A stretch of DNA of 64,000 nt from Candidatus Absconditabacteria bacterium (GCA_028693445.1 JAQUVI010000001.1:248001-312000), one strand, 5' to 3'; positions 28,606 through 40,018 are shown, counted from the first letter of the stretch. A program made the numbers and translations. The notes: generated by a model from the letters alone, not told the origin.

Positions 28606-31600
28606 TTAATAAAAAATTGGAAAATCAAGAGAGTATCCCCATGGATACTTTTTTTGATAATCTCGTAAAACAGCTTTTACTATGTCATTGTTTGTAAGAT
28701 TTGTATTTACGTCTACAAACGGACAAGGACATTGTAAACAAGGAGTTGTTGTTATAAACAAACAATTATCCATATCTTGAGGACAATTCAAACAATTTTC
28801 TCCAGGGTCTTGTTGTCAGTTGCCACAATCAGATCATCAACCAGCAATTATATCGTCAATAATATCCAAAGATATTTCATCAGGATCCAAGACAAACGAG
28901 TCACCAGGAAATGTAGTTCATGAAGGAAATGTAGTATCAGAAGTCAGTGTAGTATTAGCAGGAATAAAAGATCAATCAGGAAGTATAGCTCAACCAGGAA
29001 GTAATGTCCCAGCTGGCAATGTTATTTCAGAAGTCAGTGTAGTATTTCCTGCAATAATAACTCAATCAGGGAATATTGTACCTATTGGAAATTGTATACC
29101 AGAGGAGATACTATCTTTTGGTATTATTGCTCAAATAGATATTGAAGATATATCGCTCATACCAGGTAATTGTATTCCAATTGGAGACCGGTTATTGTCA
29201 CAATACATTTCCAATCATAATTCTGGACATCAATCAAAGTCCATTATACCATTCCAAGATTCTGGTATTAGTGGACATATATCGTTATTATCACTAATTC
29301 CATCGCCATCAGAATCTATTACAGGAGATAACCAATCAATAGAATTTTTATCAAAATCTGTTTCCATAGCGTCTCCAATATTGTTTTTATTTAGGTCCAA
29401 TTGGTTTGTGTTTGAAGAAAATGGGGCATTATCCAAAGAACAAATTCATTTAAAATGTGTTTTTAGTAAATCTGTATTTATTAGCTTTTGATTTGGATTT
29501 TTGAGTGCGTTAAGATAATTACAATTTCTAGGTTCATCAGGATTTATCATTCAAAGTAGATTTAGAACACCATCTCAATCTATATCGTTATCACAAATAT
29601 CAGGAATACCATCTCAATCCATATCGCAAACGAATTTAATTAAAGATCAATTTAATTTTGCTTGAATACAAAAATCTTGTCATCATACGGCCAATGTTGC
29701 TTGAGCCGAAAGTTGTGAACATTGATCAAGTGATATATTTGTTTGCGGATAATAAACTCCTGGATTTTTATATACATGTTTGTCTTCCAATGGGAAACTA
29801 ATACGTGTTTTGATAGGAAAAATATTTGAAGATCAATCTCCAGCAATAATATTTGAAAACAAAATATCAGAAAAAGAGTCACCCAAAGGGCTTATTTTAA
29901 AAGAAAATTGTTGGAATGTATTGATATCCAACGAAGATGGTAGTAATTGTATTGCATATGAAGAAAATAAATTGTTTGCTGAGACAAAAAGTGTTATCAT
30001 ATTTTGAAGTTTTTTACCGTTACGTAATATTATTGTTTGTAGAACAATTTTTTTACCTACAGTTTGATAACTATAGTTTGTTTTTGTTTCTGTTGTTTCC
30101 AATATTTTACCATCTCAAAAATTCCAAAAAACACGAGAAATATCTGATGGTAAAAAGTTTGATAATTTAGTATCAAAAACCACTTGTTCATATTTTTCTG
30201 GTAGAATTGTTGATGGTAAAAGCATACTTCCATAATTATTTCATACACCAAAAGAAAACATTGTTGCCGCAACAATTGTTCATTTTTGTATAGCTTTGAC
30301 AGTAATAGAATGTGTTCAAGCAACAGTAAATTTCTTTTTTAGAACTGGATTTTGTGTAGTTGTTTGGATATCTCAAATAGTTCGTTGATATGAATCATGT
30401 TCACCCAGTGCAGAAAGAGAGAAAGAGCCTTCTCATCCTACAGAAGCAATAAGGCTATTATTTAAAGGATACAATCATTGTTTTTCGTTTGAATCTCTTC
30501 AAATGATAATAGTTGTTTTTGCATAAGCATCATTTGTTCAAAGTCCTTTTGCAAATAAACGAACAGTATAAAGTCATGGATTGAAATATGTATGAGTTAT
30601 TTGAGATCAAGATCAAACCGATCAATCTCAAAAATCCCATTTAAGGTTGGAAAATGGTCATTTACTTAATGCTCCGAAAGTAACTGTTTTTGGTAATGTT
30701 CATTCCATTTTCTGTATGGCTATACTAAGTGATAATTTTTGAGATAATTTTTCACAAATATCACCAATATTATTTCAGTTTAGATCTGATTGATCAGGAT
30801 TTATTATAAATAAACAATTGTCTGTTTCTTCTGTCCAAAGGGCAATATTTATATTATCATTTTCATCTACTATACCAATAGGATTTTTGATACCATCACC
30901 ATCAATATCATCATCGCAAACATTTCAAATTCCATCACCATCCAAATCTCTTTGTTGTGGATTGTAAGTATTCGGACAACTGTCTTCATGATTTAAAATT
31001 CCATCACAATCATAATCATTATCAAAAGAACATCAAATCAGGCTATTTATTTTTCCAAGTATTTCTACTGCAAGCTTCCCATCAACACGCTCGTTAATAT
31101 TGTATTTTACAGCATCATTTAATGTTATTATTTGTTGTCTATACAAAAGATTTAATTCAGCAACAGGTCGATATCATTCTTTGATTTTTTCAAAAGGAAT
31201 CATACCACATTCTTTGAGGTTGAACATACAATATTTTAGATAGATATTCAATTCGTTTGAATCTTGCAATGTACATATATTTTTTCCACAATCTTTTGCT
31301 CTTTTTTTGATAATATCCAAATCATCTTTTGTAAATGTTTTGTATTGATAGCTTCGACTACTTAAATCGCTAATTCGTTCTTGTACATTATTTCGATGTA
31401 AAGCATACGTCGGATACAAATATTTTGCTATCATATTCATAATCACTTGCAAAAATTCAGCTTTTGTAGTAAATCTTTCTCCACAAAATTGTCCGGCACA
31501 AACAGGACTTGTATCTACAGGGTATCATCTCATATATGTTCTATCTCCTACATACGCTACACAATAATAATAGCTTTTTTTGTTGTATATAGCTTGTCTG

Positions 31601-31896
31601 TACAAAATATCATCAAAATCTCTACCAGGTTCCTTAGCAAATTTTTGCCAAAACAAATTTGTGTATCTATTGAGGTATTCATCATTTGCTACAATACAAT
31701 CTTTACATTCTACGGCGTTTAATAATCTTGTAAGTTCGTAACGGTTTATTCCTGTGCTAGAAAGTATAGAGTGAATAGGAATATTCATATTCAAAAGTTG
31801 GTTTCCAAAATCAGAAAGTTGTGCATGGGTTTGTGTCCCTGCACTTATTCACAAAAAAGCAACCATAGAATATATAAAAATTCTGATTTTTTTCAT
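28606..31896 (-). CDS. Secreted thrombospondin type 3 repeat / PKD domain surface protein
   Basis: 1,096 residues. A signal peptide ends near THAQ. The N-terminal 300 residues are Cys-containing and helical (ECKDC, GQFCGERF). Calcium-binding TSP3-type repeats follow, such as DNDYDCDGILNHEDSCP, DLDGDGIGNVCDDDIDGDG and DMDGDGIPDICDNDIDGDG. PKD-like beta domains carry WDFGDGS and WNFGDGK. A further DSDGDGISDNNDICP block precedes a Pro/Ile-rich repeated segment (GNTTLTSEITLPAGTLLPGG and a diverged second copy), and the C-terminus is Cys-rich (CLQCPCP). The likely role is a calcium-stiffened adhesin or stalk on the cell surface, possibly in host contact. It has its own strong promoter. Confidence 0.9.
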
Positions 31897-31902
31897 GGTT
31901 TG

Positions 31903-31931
31903 AGTATAGTGTTTTTGGTTGGTTTTGTCAA
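31903..31931 (-). promoter_or_regulatory. Promoter of the thrombospondin-repeat protein
   Basis: In minus sense TTGACA, 17 bp, TATACT. The -10 ends only 6 bp before the ATG, implying a nearly leaderless mRNA. Confidence 0.82.
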
Positions 31932-32021
31932 ATCAAAGTACAAATAGAATTGATTTTTCCTTTACAAACTTTACACTTAATACAAAATTAATTTAAAACT
32001 TAAAACTTAACATTACTAAAA

Positions 32022-32780
32022 ATGTATCCAAATCTCAAAGATTATATTCAATCACACGAAGATAAACAATATCCAGCTTTTCTGGAGCATTTGCTGGGAA
32101 AAATGGATGACCATATCAAAAAAGATGGTAAAATTCTTCTTCTTACTTTGACCAAGAAATCTTCTGAAGAAGTGACAAATTTTCTAGTTTCCAAAGGATA
32201 CAAAGCATTTTATCTGCATAGCGAGATTGATACTTTTACTCGTTGGGAGATCATCAAGAAACTCAAAAGCGGTGTAATAGATATTATCGTAGGAGTTAAC
32301 CTCCTAAGAGAAGGGATTGATCTCCCTGAAGTCTCGCTTATCGCGATCCTAGACGCAGACAAAGAGGGGTTTCTAAGGTCTACAACGTCGTTGATCCAGA
32401 TTATCTGACGTGCCGCCAGAAACCCCCTCAGCGAAGTGATCTTATACGCCGATAAAATGACCGAAAGCATGGTGAAATCACTTCGAGAGACTTATCGTCG
32501 TCGCAAAATCCAAGATGAGCACAATAAAAAGCATGGGATTACTCCACAAAAAGCATCATCAAATGTCAAAGAACTTGAATCAGTAAAAACCGACGAAGAT
32601 CTCACCCAAACATTTTCTGCCGATATGTTCAAAAAGAAAAAACTTAAACGTATGACCAAAAAAGAAAAAGAAATAATCCTCAAAGACCTTAAATCCCAAC
32701 TAGACGAAGCAATCAAAACGTGGGAGTTTGAAAAAGCTGCCGTGATAAGAGACCAGATTAAAGAAATTGATGAAGGATAG
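32022..32780 (+). CDS. uvrB: UvrB C-terminal half (truncated excinuclease subunit)
   Basis: 252 residues that align by motif to only the last 40% of UvrB (usual length about 660). Present are [21 protein letters not shown]-like [24 protein letters not shown] and [12 protein letters not shown] (motif V region). Also present are QIIGRAARN (motif VI, residues 126-134, first Gly as UGA), the [15 protein letters not shown] helix and a C-terminal UVR domain for UvrA/UvrC contact. Walker A, the damage-binding beta-hairpin and domains 1a, 1b and 2 are missing. The preceding 125 bp do not encode them. As it stands it cannot hydrolyse ATP alone. Either a decayed gene or a stand-alone C-terminal piece. 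Confidence 0.9.
32748..32776. repeat. 29-bp direct repeat, left copy (end of uvrB)
   Basis: AGAGACCAGATTAAAGAAAT plus TGATGAAGG, coding the C-terminal [10 protein letters not shown] of UvrB. It is identical to 33821-33849. Confidence 0.92.
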
Positions 32781-32798
32781 GTAATTTCTCCTTGCTAT

Positions 32799-33704
32799 TT
32801 ATTTTTTGTTATACCCAAGTTTTTCTTGATTATGAGCTTTGTCTCTCAATGTCTTTTGCTTTTCAGTTAAACGATTATTTTCAATCAAAACAGATTTTCA
32901 TATTTTATTTTCCAGATCTTCTCTAGTATTTTTTGCTATATCTGCTCATTTAATAAGAGCGTCTTGGACTTCATTAAATCATTTTGCATTTTTACTTTTG
33001 GCTATTTCTTTTCCTGCTTCTTCAGAAAGTCAGGTAAGTAATAATTCTGTCATCGTCATATGATCTCTGAGATTATCTGATTTTACAAGTCATTTGAGTT
33101 GCTTATATTCTTTTGCAGATTTACCTGATCGTGTATAAGAAATATTTGTCAGCAACGCATATTCCAAGCCATCTTTGATTCATCTTGCTTTGAGCTCATC
33201 GGTATAATCATGTCTGATATCTATGGTTTGAAGTCTTTGTTTGATTTCTTTATCATTCATTCATCTGCTTTTGTAGACTGCAATAGCTCTATCTCTAGCT
33301 CTTTGCATCCCAAGTTCTGGATCATTGGCTTCTTCTACTTTTTCATTTCCTAATTGGGCAAGTCGTTGTTTCAATGGTTCTGCGTTGGGTGAAGGTATAG
33401 ACTGAATTATACGAAGTACAGTTTTGGTATTTGCAGCATCTCATGGGTATTTTTTATTATCTGCTCATAGAAATTTCAGTTTTTCGATTTTACCGAAAAG
33501 GTCAGTATATCATTCCTTTTTTATTAATTGTTGTTTTAATTCTGTCCAGTATCTGCTAGGTTGTAATGATCAGCTTAAAACGCTTACAATATCAACGACA
33601 CTAAACCATCGTTCATCATTGTATCGTTCCCTTCTAATATTCTGATTTTCAAACATAGCTATTGTTGTTTGCGGCATTATCTTATCATCTTTTTGTTGAA
33701 TCAT
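32799..33704 (-). CDS. Bro-N domain protein (phage antirepressor / DinD-like)
   Basis: 301 residues. The N-terminus TTIAMFENQNIRRERYNDERWFSVVDIVSVL and the following SLQPSRYWTELKQQL are the Bro-N DNA-binding domain of phage and mobile-element antirepressors. The C-terminal part is helical with GLEYALLTNISYTRSGKSAKEYKQLKGL, then LRDHMTMTELLLTGLSEEAG, in the manner of DNA-damage-inducible protein D. UGA glycines are frequent, so it is adapted to this code. It lies opposite to uvrB and is bracketed by the 29-bp direct repeats, as though carried in on a short mobile unit. No integrase is present within the bracketed 1.07 kb. Confidence 0.85.
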
Positions 33705-33820
33705 TATCTTGCAAAAATAAATAAAATCCCTATTTGTGTATTATATACGAGATTATAAAAAATTCAACCATTATATCAAGATAATTTTTGACGAGAAATA
33801 GTTCGCTATGGATTAGATAC

Positions 33821-33849
33821 AGAGACCAGATTAAAGAAATTGATGAAGG
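33821..33849. repeat. 29-bp direct repeat, right copy
   Basis: Exact copy of the uvrB 3' end, again followed by a stop in the same frame (GGG TAA instead of GGA TAG) and then by a terminator. This suggests it is the original end of the gene. Confidence 0.92.
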
Positions 33850-33856
33850 GTAAAAG

Positions 33857-33887
33857 AAAAAAGCGACCTTATTTGTCGCTTTTTTTA
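33857..33887. terminator. Terminator following the right repeat
   Basis: AAAAAGCGAC / GTCGCTTTTTTT hairpin. It suits a plus-strand uvrB transcript and the convergent MurF-like gene. Confidence 0.88.
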
Positions 33888-33900
33888 AAAAAGAAATCTA

Positions 33901-35289
33901 TTACCAGCACAAGAAGCATCTTTTCTTTTTTCTCAACCACCACTTCGACTGCCTAGTCAAAAACCTCGCATCATCTTTATTTTCCAATAATTCTTTCACG
34001 GTTTCTTCCAAGAAAATCGTATTTTGGCTTCCTTTAAAAACCAAGAGAGGAGCGTTGTCTTCGAATTCTTTGTTTGCAAGCATTTTTCTCAGGATGGATG
34101 AAGTCTCCAAGCAGTTTGAAAATCTATACATTTTGCTTGCTTCATATCATATTTTTCCAAGTTCGTCAGCCATCACAGAAGTCATCTGTTCTCCAAGCAA
34201 GAAAATGCGATCTGCGACTTGACTCACGTATGCAGCCAACAATCTATGCTCACGTTCTGTAAAATCTCCAAGTTCTCTCATATCTCACAGTACCAACCAC
34301 AATGGACGCTCTTTATAAAGCTCTTGTTTGAGTGACCAAACCGTAGAAATTATGCTTTTCATACTGAGTGGCGATGCGTTATATGTTGAGTCAAAAATAA
34401 CTGTGTTATTTATACCAGGAAACACAGAAAATCTCCCTGGTTGTAAGGTATAATTCAAATTAAGATGACTAGCAAAATCTTTTTTATGATGACTTTCTTT
34501 TCATTCAAAAAATTTCTTACTAGCTTTATATTTTATGATATCAGCAATAGCAATCGCCACGCCAATATAACCATAATTTGATTTTCCAAAAAGATTGGTT
34601 GTTATCGTATGCTTTTTATCTTTTATATATAAATTAAATTCTGAATTTGGAATTTCGTTTGTTTTTCCAAAGACTATATCATCAAAATGAATATCAGATT
34701 TCTTTATATGACCTTCTGTTTGATAAGTAAATCTATCTATATCAATTTGTTTTTCTAATTGCATAGCGTAGCTATCATTATAATTTAGAAAAGCAATTTC
34801 TTTGGTATTCTTGATCATTTTCACTTCTTCATTTGCAATAGCAGCAGGATCACCAAATTGTTCGCTATGCACTGCGTCGATAGCAGTAAAAACTCAGATA
34901 TCAGGTTTAGCTATACTTACGAGAAATTCCATTTCTTTTGGACGATCAATTCCATATTCCAAGACAATAATATCGTATGGCTTTCTGCCAAACAAAAGTT
35001 TCCAAGAAGTTTTGATCAGCACCCAAAGGAAAATAATCGGATTTGGAGACCAAGACTCAATTTCAAAAATACTGAGCGATAAACCAAGTTCTCCGTTGAA
35101 ATTTTTGCTAGATGTCGAGATTTTGAGTTCAGGGAAAAAATGCTGAAGTGTCTGAGCAATAATCATCCTACATGATGTTTTCCCTACACTTCAATTGATA
35201 CCTATAATATATGGACTATGTTTTTTGAGATAGCGACGAGCTATCGCTCAAAGTAATTGATAATAGAGAAAAAGAATTTTTTGTTTCAT
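33901..35289 (-). CDS. MurF-like Mur ligase
   Basis: 462 residues. The ATP site GINGSVGKTS is at 30-39 (first gly-rich position UGA). The central domain has LEYGIDRPKEM and FTAIDAVHSEQFGD, where the His is the usual Mg2+ ligand region, and TTNLFGKSNYGYIGVAIAIA carries the GxxNxxN-like block. The C-terminal domain has FDSTYNASPLSM and LGDMRELG, both typical of MurF. The family joins amino acids to UDP-MurNAc peptides in peptidoglycan synthesis. The N-terminal uracil/UDP domain of MurF is absent (no residues before the P-loop beyond 29), so it may be a MurF-related ligase with another substrate. The C-terminal tail is strongly basic. Confidence 0.85.
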
Positions 35290-35339
35290 GGATTAGATTG
35301 GTTAGAGCTTTATAAACTTTATTATTCTGTAATTCGAGC

Positions 35340-35390
35340 AATAAAAAGAACAAACAAAAGAAGGAAATCATCACCAAATCAACTTTGTTT
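35340..35390. repeat. About 50-nt repeat shared with 42778-42830
   Basis: AATAAAAAGAACAAACAAAA ... ACCAAATCAACTTTG. The copy upstream of hairpin repeat E differs mainly in a 10-nt central block. The rest of the 250-bp gap between the MurF-like gene and the permease gene holds nothing I can identify. Confidence 0.55.
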
Positions 35391-35538
35391 TTAGCCAAAA
35401 AGCAGCGATACAATTATAACTAGACTATAATCCTAAACATTATATTGCCTTGATGATTGATGAATTTTATTTGTTTTTTATTGCGAGATGTTTTTATATG
35501 TCTTTGATTATCTTTATTTAGACAATAGAAAAACTAAA

Positions 35539-36792
35539 TTAAAAATCTTTTTCAAAAAGCAATGTAATAATAGCTGCGATAGGTACAGCAAGTAATACTC
35601 CTACCAATCCCATAATCATTCAACCCAAGATCATAGAAATAAATATTACTACTGTATTTATTCAAAGTGTTTTGCTCATAAGCAAAGGAATTAATACATT
35701 GTTTTCTATAATATTGATAAATCATGCAATAAGTCAGACAATAACTCATCACCAAATTCCAAATCAAGTTAATCAAGCAATAACAGCTGGGATACTTCCA
35801 ACTATTGGTCCAATATATGGTACGATATCAAACAAACCTAGAATCAATGCCAAAGATAATTTATTTGGAATACTCATACCAAAGAGTTCCAATATCCAAA
35901 GTGAAACATATAAAGCAGCAGCCATATACAATGAAAGCAACAACCTTGATTTGAGCCAGATTCCAAGTTGTTTATAAATTTTTTCTAGTTTAATATAAAC
36001 GTATTTATATTTTTTTCAACCACCAAGACTAGCAATAAATTTCATTACAGCTACTTTTTCTACAGAAAACAATACAGAAAGCGTAACAACAATAAGTCAT
36101 TTTGTAAGAAAAGTTGCAAATCAAGTTACAAAAGTTACAGCAAAATTTCCAAGTGTTTGTGCATAATTTGTCCACATTCTTGCTATTTGACTAATACTTG
36201 CTTGTATTTTTGTTTGTAAATCAATTATTAATGCTGGATCAGAAAAATCATGAAAAATTTCTTTTTGGATATAAGTCGACAACAATCAGCTTGATCTTAG
36301 AATTTCCACCAATCATTCGTTTTGTAATCTAATATTGAAAGAGTTGATCTTCATAAGAAGTATATTGATTATATCTGTTACTTGATTTAGAATAAATGGT
36401 AGAATTAAAACAAAACCAGAGAGTAAGAATATTATCAATAGTAAATATGCAATGGCGATAGACAATCATCTTTTAAATTTTAGACGTTGAAACATATCAA
36501 TAACTGCTTCCATAGCTATAGAAATAATATATGCTGTTAGAATAAGATATAATACATCCAGAGATTTAAACAAAATAAATCCCAAAAAAACAATAAGCAT
36601 TCCAACAAACCAAAATTTGATGAAATGTCTATTGGTGATCATCATCTCACTTTTAGTTTTTTGTTCTTCTTCTTGAAAAGCTTGGATCTGTTTTTCCAAT
36701 TTTTTGATTTCATCAAGTTGTTGCTTATCAGCAGGAGAAATTTTACTTAAGAATTTTTTTCACTGGTCGAAGATGTTGTTGAAAATTTTCAT
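35539..36792 (-). CDS. AI-2E/PerM family permease
   Basis: 417 residues. A charged coiled N-terminus (DEIKKLEKQIQAFQEEEQK) is followed by two adjacent helices (FVGMLIVFLGFILF, VLYLILTAYIISIAM), a large soluble or amphipathic insert with long helices, and a C-terminal run of helices. That run holds the family block GLFDIVPYIGPIVGSIPAVIAG and IIENNVLIPLLMSKTLGI. Members are varied exporters or channels, some for AI-2 or Na+/H+; substrate here is unknown. Its start overlaps the rnpA 3' end by 46 bp, so it is translated from the rnpA transcript. Confidence 0.9.
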
Positions 36793-37175
36793 AAATGCTT
36801 AGATAAAGCGATAAAACTTTGAGTAAAATGGTTTTGTATACGAAGTATGATATCTTTCTTCTTTATATTTTCAAATTCTTTTTGCAAAAGAGGGATTTTG
36901 TTTTTGTTTAAAGTAATGAATATTTTTTGATTTTTTGCAAGAACTCATTGTTGTATTAGTTTTTCTGCTTGTTTGATAACGGATCTTTTGAGTATGTTTC
37001 TTTCAGTAGCGTGTTTGTTGTATTTTATCGAAACATGAAATGAAATCTGATTATAATTACGGTTTGGATATTGTTGTATATAAAAGAATCAAAAAAATCA
37101 GTTTGAAAAGTAATTCTTTTTCTTGGTTAGAAACAATACATCTTTAGTGTTAAGTCTTTTATATTTGGGAAACAT
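36747..37175 (-). CDS. rnpA: Ribonuclease P protein component
   Basis: 142 residues, basic. It begins MFPKYKRLNTKDVLFLTKKKNYF and has the RNR-like core HATERNILKRSVIKQAEKLI (about 58-77), followed by QKIFITLNKNKIPLLQKEFE, matching the RnpA fold. It binds RNase P RNA to process tRNA 5' ends. The usual partner rpmH is not upstream; heptamer arrays lie there instead. The C-terminal 30 residues extend past the normal family end and overlap the permease gene. Confidence 0.82.
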
Positions 37176-37204
37176 CTATTGGTTCTTAAGGTTTATAAAG
37201 TTGG

Positions 37205-37326
37205 TAGATTGTAGATTGTAGATCGTAGAACGTAGATTGTAGACAAATTCTAAGTTCTAAGCCCTAAGCTCTAAGTTCTAAGCCCTAAGTTCTAAGCTCT
37301 AAGTTCTAAGTTCTAAGCCCTAAGCT
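37205..37326 (-). repeat. Heptamer arrays between the PrgI-like gene and rnpA
   Basis: Two arrays. From 37250 to 37326 are 11 tandem 7-mers, in mRNA sense TTAGGGC, TTAGAAC and TTAGAGC mixed, abutting the stop of the 148-residue gene. From about 37205 to 37245 is a second 7-bp periodic array (TAGATTG, TAGATCG, TAGAACG). It is the longest such array in the window. Confidence 0.92.
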
Positions 37327-37773
37327 CTATATAAGGCTAGAATCATTTATTTTATCTAATTTATCTTTGCTATAACTTTTATCTTTTTGTTCAAAGATGG
37401 TTTGTGTTTGATCAGAGCTTTTTGTCCTTTTTATAGCTACTTTCAAAGGATCTATTTTGTCATAATTAGCTTGGAATTTTCTGGGTGTATCGAAAAATAA
37501 ATTTCTAACTAATTTTGCTACAAAAGGAATTAATCCAAGTTCTGACATTTTAAAAAAAGCAATAAACACAAAAAGTAAAAATGCAAAAATTGCCAATAAA
37601 GCTCAAATAGCTTTTGCTCATGATTTGGAAAAACTATTGAATATTGCTGTAGCAACAGCAACTCCTATACCCACTACAAAAAGCTGAATAATAGACAAAT
37701 TTATAGGTCATATAGAAAAGGTCATACCAGCAAGCATTCATTTTTGTATATTTTTTGGGAACACAACTTTCAT
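37327..37773 (-). CDS. Two/three-helix membrane protein, possibly PrgI-like T4SS component
   Basis: 148 residues. A short FPKNIQKGMLAGMTFSIGP start is followed by helices at about 25-45 (IIQLFVVGIGVAVATAIF) and 55-85, then FVAKLVRNLFFDTPRKFQ and a charged tail. A short N-terminal strand, a conserved GP before two close helices, and a following amphipathic RNLFFDTPR segment resemble PrgI-family proteins of Gram-positive and CPR type IV secretion. The similarity is by layout only. It lies upstream of rnpA on the same strand, separated by heptamer arrays. Confidence 0.6.
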
Positions 37774-37983
37774 TTTTTATAAACTGTAAACTATAAACTA
37801 CATACCAAATTGTATCTTTATTTTTGAAAAATACAAACTTTCCAACAACCATTTTATTTAAAATATTGTATAATATTGACTATGCTGATTTTTTTTTATA
37901 TTGGTACTCGAACTCGTTCGCTGGGCTTGACAATTTTATATGAATGTTTAAACTCTGCGAACATTTATTTTGTATTACATTTA

Positions 37984-38922
<939 letters not shown>

Positions 38923-38951
38923 AAAGTCTTTTATTATTTATTATTATAAAA

Positions 38952-39305
38952 ATGAGCGTATTATTTATTGAAAATGTTGATCAATTTAAAACTGAAGTAT
39001 TAGAATCTGATAAATTATCAGTTATCGATTTCCGAGCAGAGTGGTGTGGACCATGTAGAATGCTAGGACCTATTATGGAAGAACTTGCAGTAGACAATGC
39101 AGGTAAACCAGTACAAATTGTAAAGATTAATGTAGACGAACAACCACAATTAGCAGGATCATTTGGAGTTTCTTCTATTCCAGCTGTTTTCTTTGTAAAA
39201 TGAGGAAAAGTAGTTGATGCAATGGTTGGAGCTATGCCAAAACCAATGTTCCAAGCAAAAATTGATCAACACGCAGGTGCAGCAGAACAAAAAGCTGCCG
39301 CTTAA
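38952..39305 (+). CDS. trxA: Thioredoxin
   Basis: 117 residues with WCGPC at 31-35, the cis-Pro region SSIPAVFFVKGG (one Gly UGA) and an extended Ala/Gln-rich C-terminus. It is the substrate of the adjacent TrxB; the two form a complete thiol-reducing pair. It is followed by a palindrome and a terminator. Confidence 0.97.
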
Positions 39306-39313
39306 TCCAATAT

Positions 39314-39392
39314 GTCATTTCCGCCATTGTCAGTTGGAGTCGGAATCTAAACGATAAAATTAATAAACGTTGCCCAGTGCAGCGTTTTTTTT
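39314..39392 (+). terminator. Palindrome and terminator after trxA
   Basis: A TCATTTCCG ... CGGAATCTA palindrome like the one after pnp, then AACGTTGC / GCAGCGTT followed by eight T (39364-39392). Confidence 0.78.
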
Positions 39393-39401
39393 AATTTAAA
39401 A

Positions 39402-39432
39402 AAAGGCAATACTGATTTCAGAATCGCCTTTA
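39402..39432 (-). terminator. Terminator of the 140-residue membrane protein
   Basis: In minus sense AAAGGCGATTCTG / CAGTATTGCCTTTTTTT. Confidence 0.8.
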
Positions 39433-39445
39433 AACAAATATTATT

Positions 39446-39868
39446 TTATGATTTTTTTCTCCTAAATTTATGGTTTATTGAGAAAAGAAAAGTACTAAAA
39501 ACCATAATAGGAAGTATTAGGATATTAAGTCTAGCCAAAAGACTATTGAAGCATTCAAATGTTGCAGCCACAATGATAATAATCAAAAATATTAATATAA
39601 AATAGACTGCAGGTAATTCACCTCTGTATATTTTTGAGGAAATACATTTTGGTTCCTTAGTTATCGCAATAAAAAAGAATCCGCAAAAAACAAGGTTTAG
39701 TATAAAAATAATCCATACTCTTTCTCCTATTAGTTGCTCAAGAGAAAAAGAAATCAACGCAAAAACTGCGATAGCAATAAAAATAAATCCCCAATTAAAA
39801 ATTATACCAACTAATTCAGAAATTCTACTTCCTATAGAATTTCTTTGTTCTTTATTAAGTATTTTCAT
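39446..39868 (-). CDS. Four-helix membrane protein with a clear Shine-Dalgarno site
   Basis: 140 residues with four hydrophobic segments (FIFIAIAVFALISFSL, VWIIFILNLVFCGFFFIAI, AVYFILIFLIIIIVAATF, ILILPIMVFSTFLFSI). Family unknown. Two features differ from the neighbours. All six glycines are GGN, and the ATG is preceded by GGAGGGTC with suitable spacing, while most genes here lack such a site. This may be a recent arrival. It stands alone, with its own terminator. Confidence 0.78.
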   Translation of the reverse strand: MKILNKEQRNSIGSRISELVGIIFNWGFIFIAIAVFALISFSLEQLIGERVWIIFILNLVFCGFFFIAITKEPKCISSKIYRGELPAVYFILIFLIIIIVAATFECFNSLLARLNILILPIMVFSTFLFSINHKFRRKKS

Positions 39869-40018
39869 TTTAAAGACCCTCCATATTTGGTTTATGTTTT
39901 TTTTCTATTATTTATTATAATTATTAGAAACAATATGTCAATAAAAAATATAATTATATTGATTCTGTGGCAAAAATATTTATAATCACAATAGGTTTTA
40001 TTTTTATCAAAATTTCAT

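Noticed and set aside
32799-33704. Insertion sequence at uvrB
   Set aside because: The bracketed gene is a Bro-N protein with no transposase motif, and the ends carry no terminal inverted repeats; only the 29-bp direct repeat supports an insertion.
37250-37326. Telomere-like repeat marking a linear replicon end
   Set aside because: The array is internal, short, and has coding genes on both sides; the same motif sits after three other genes.
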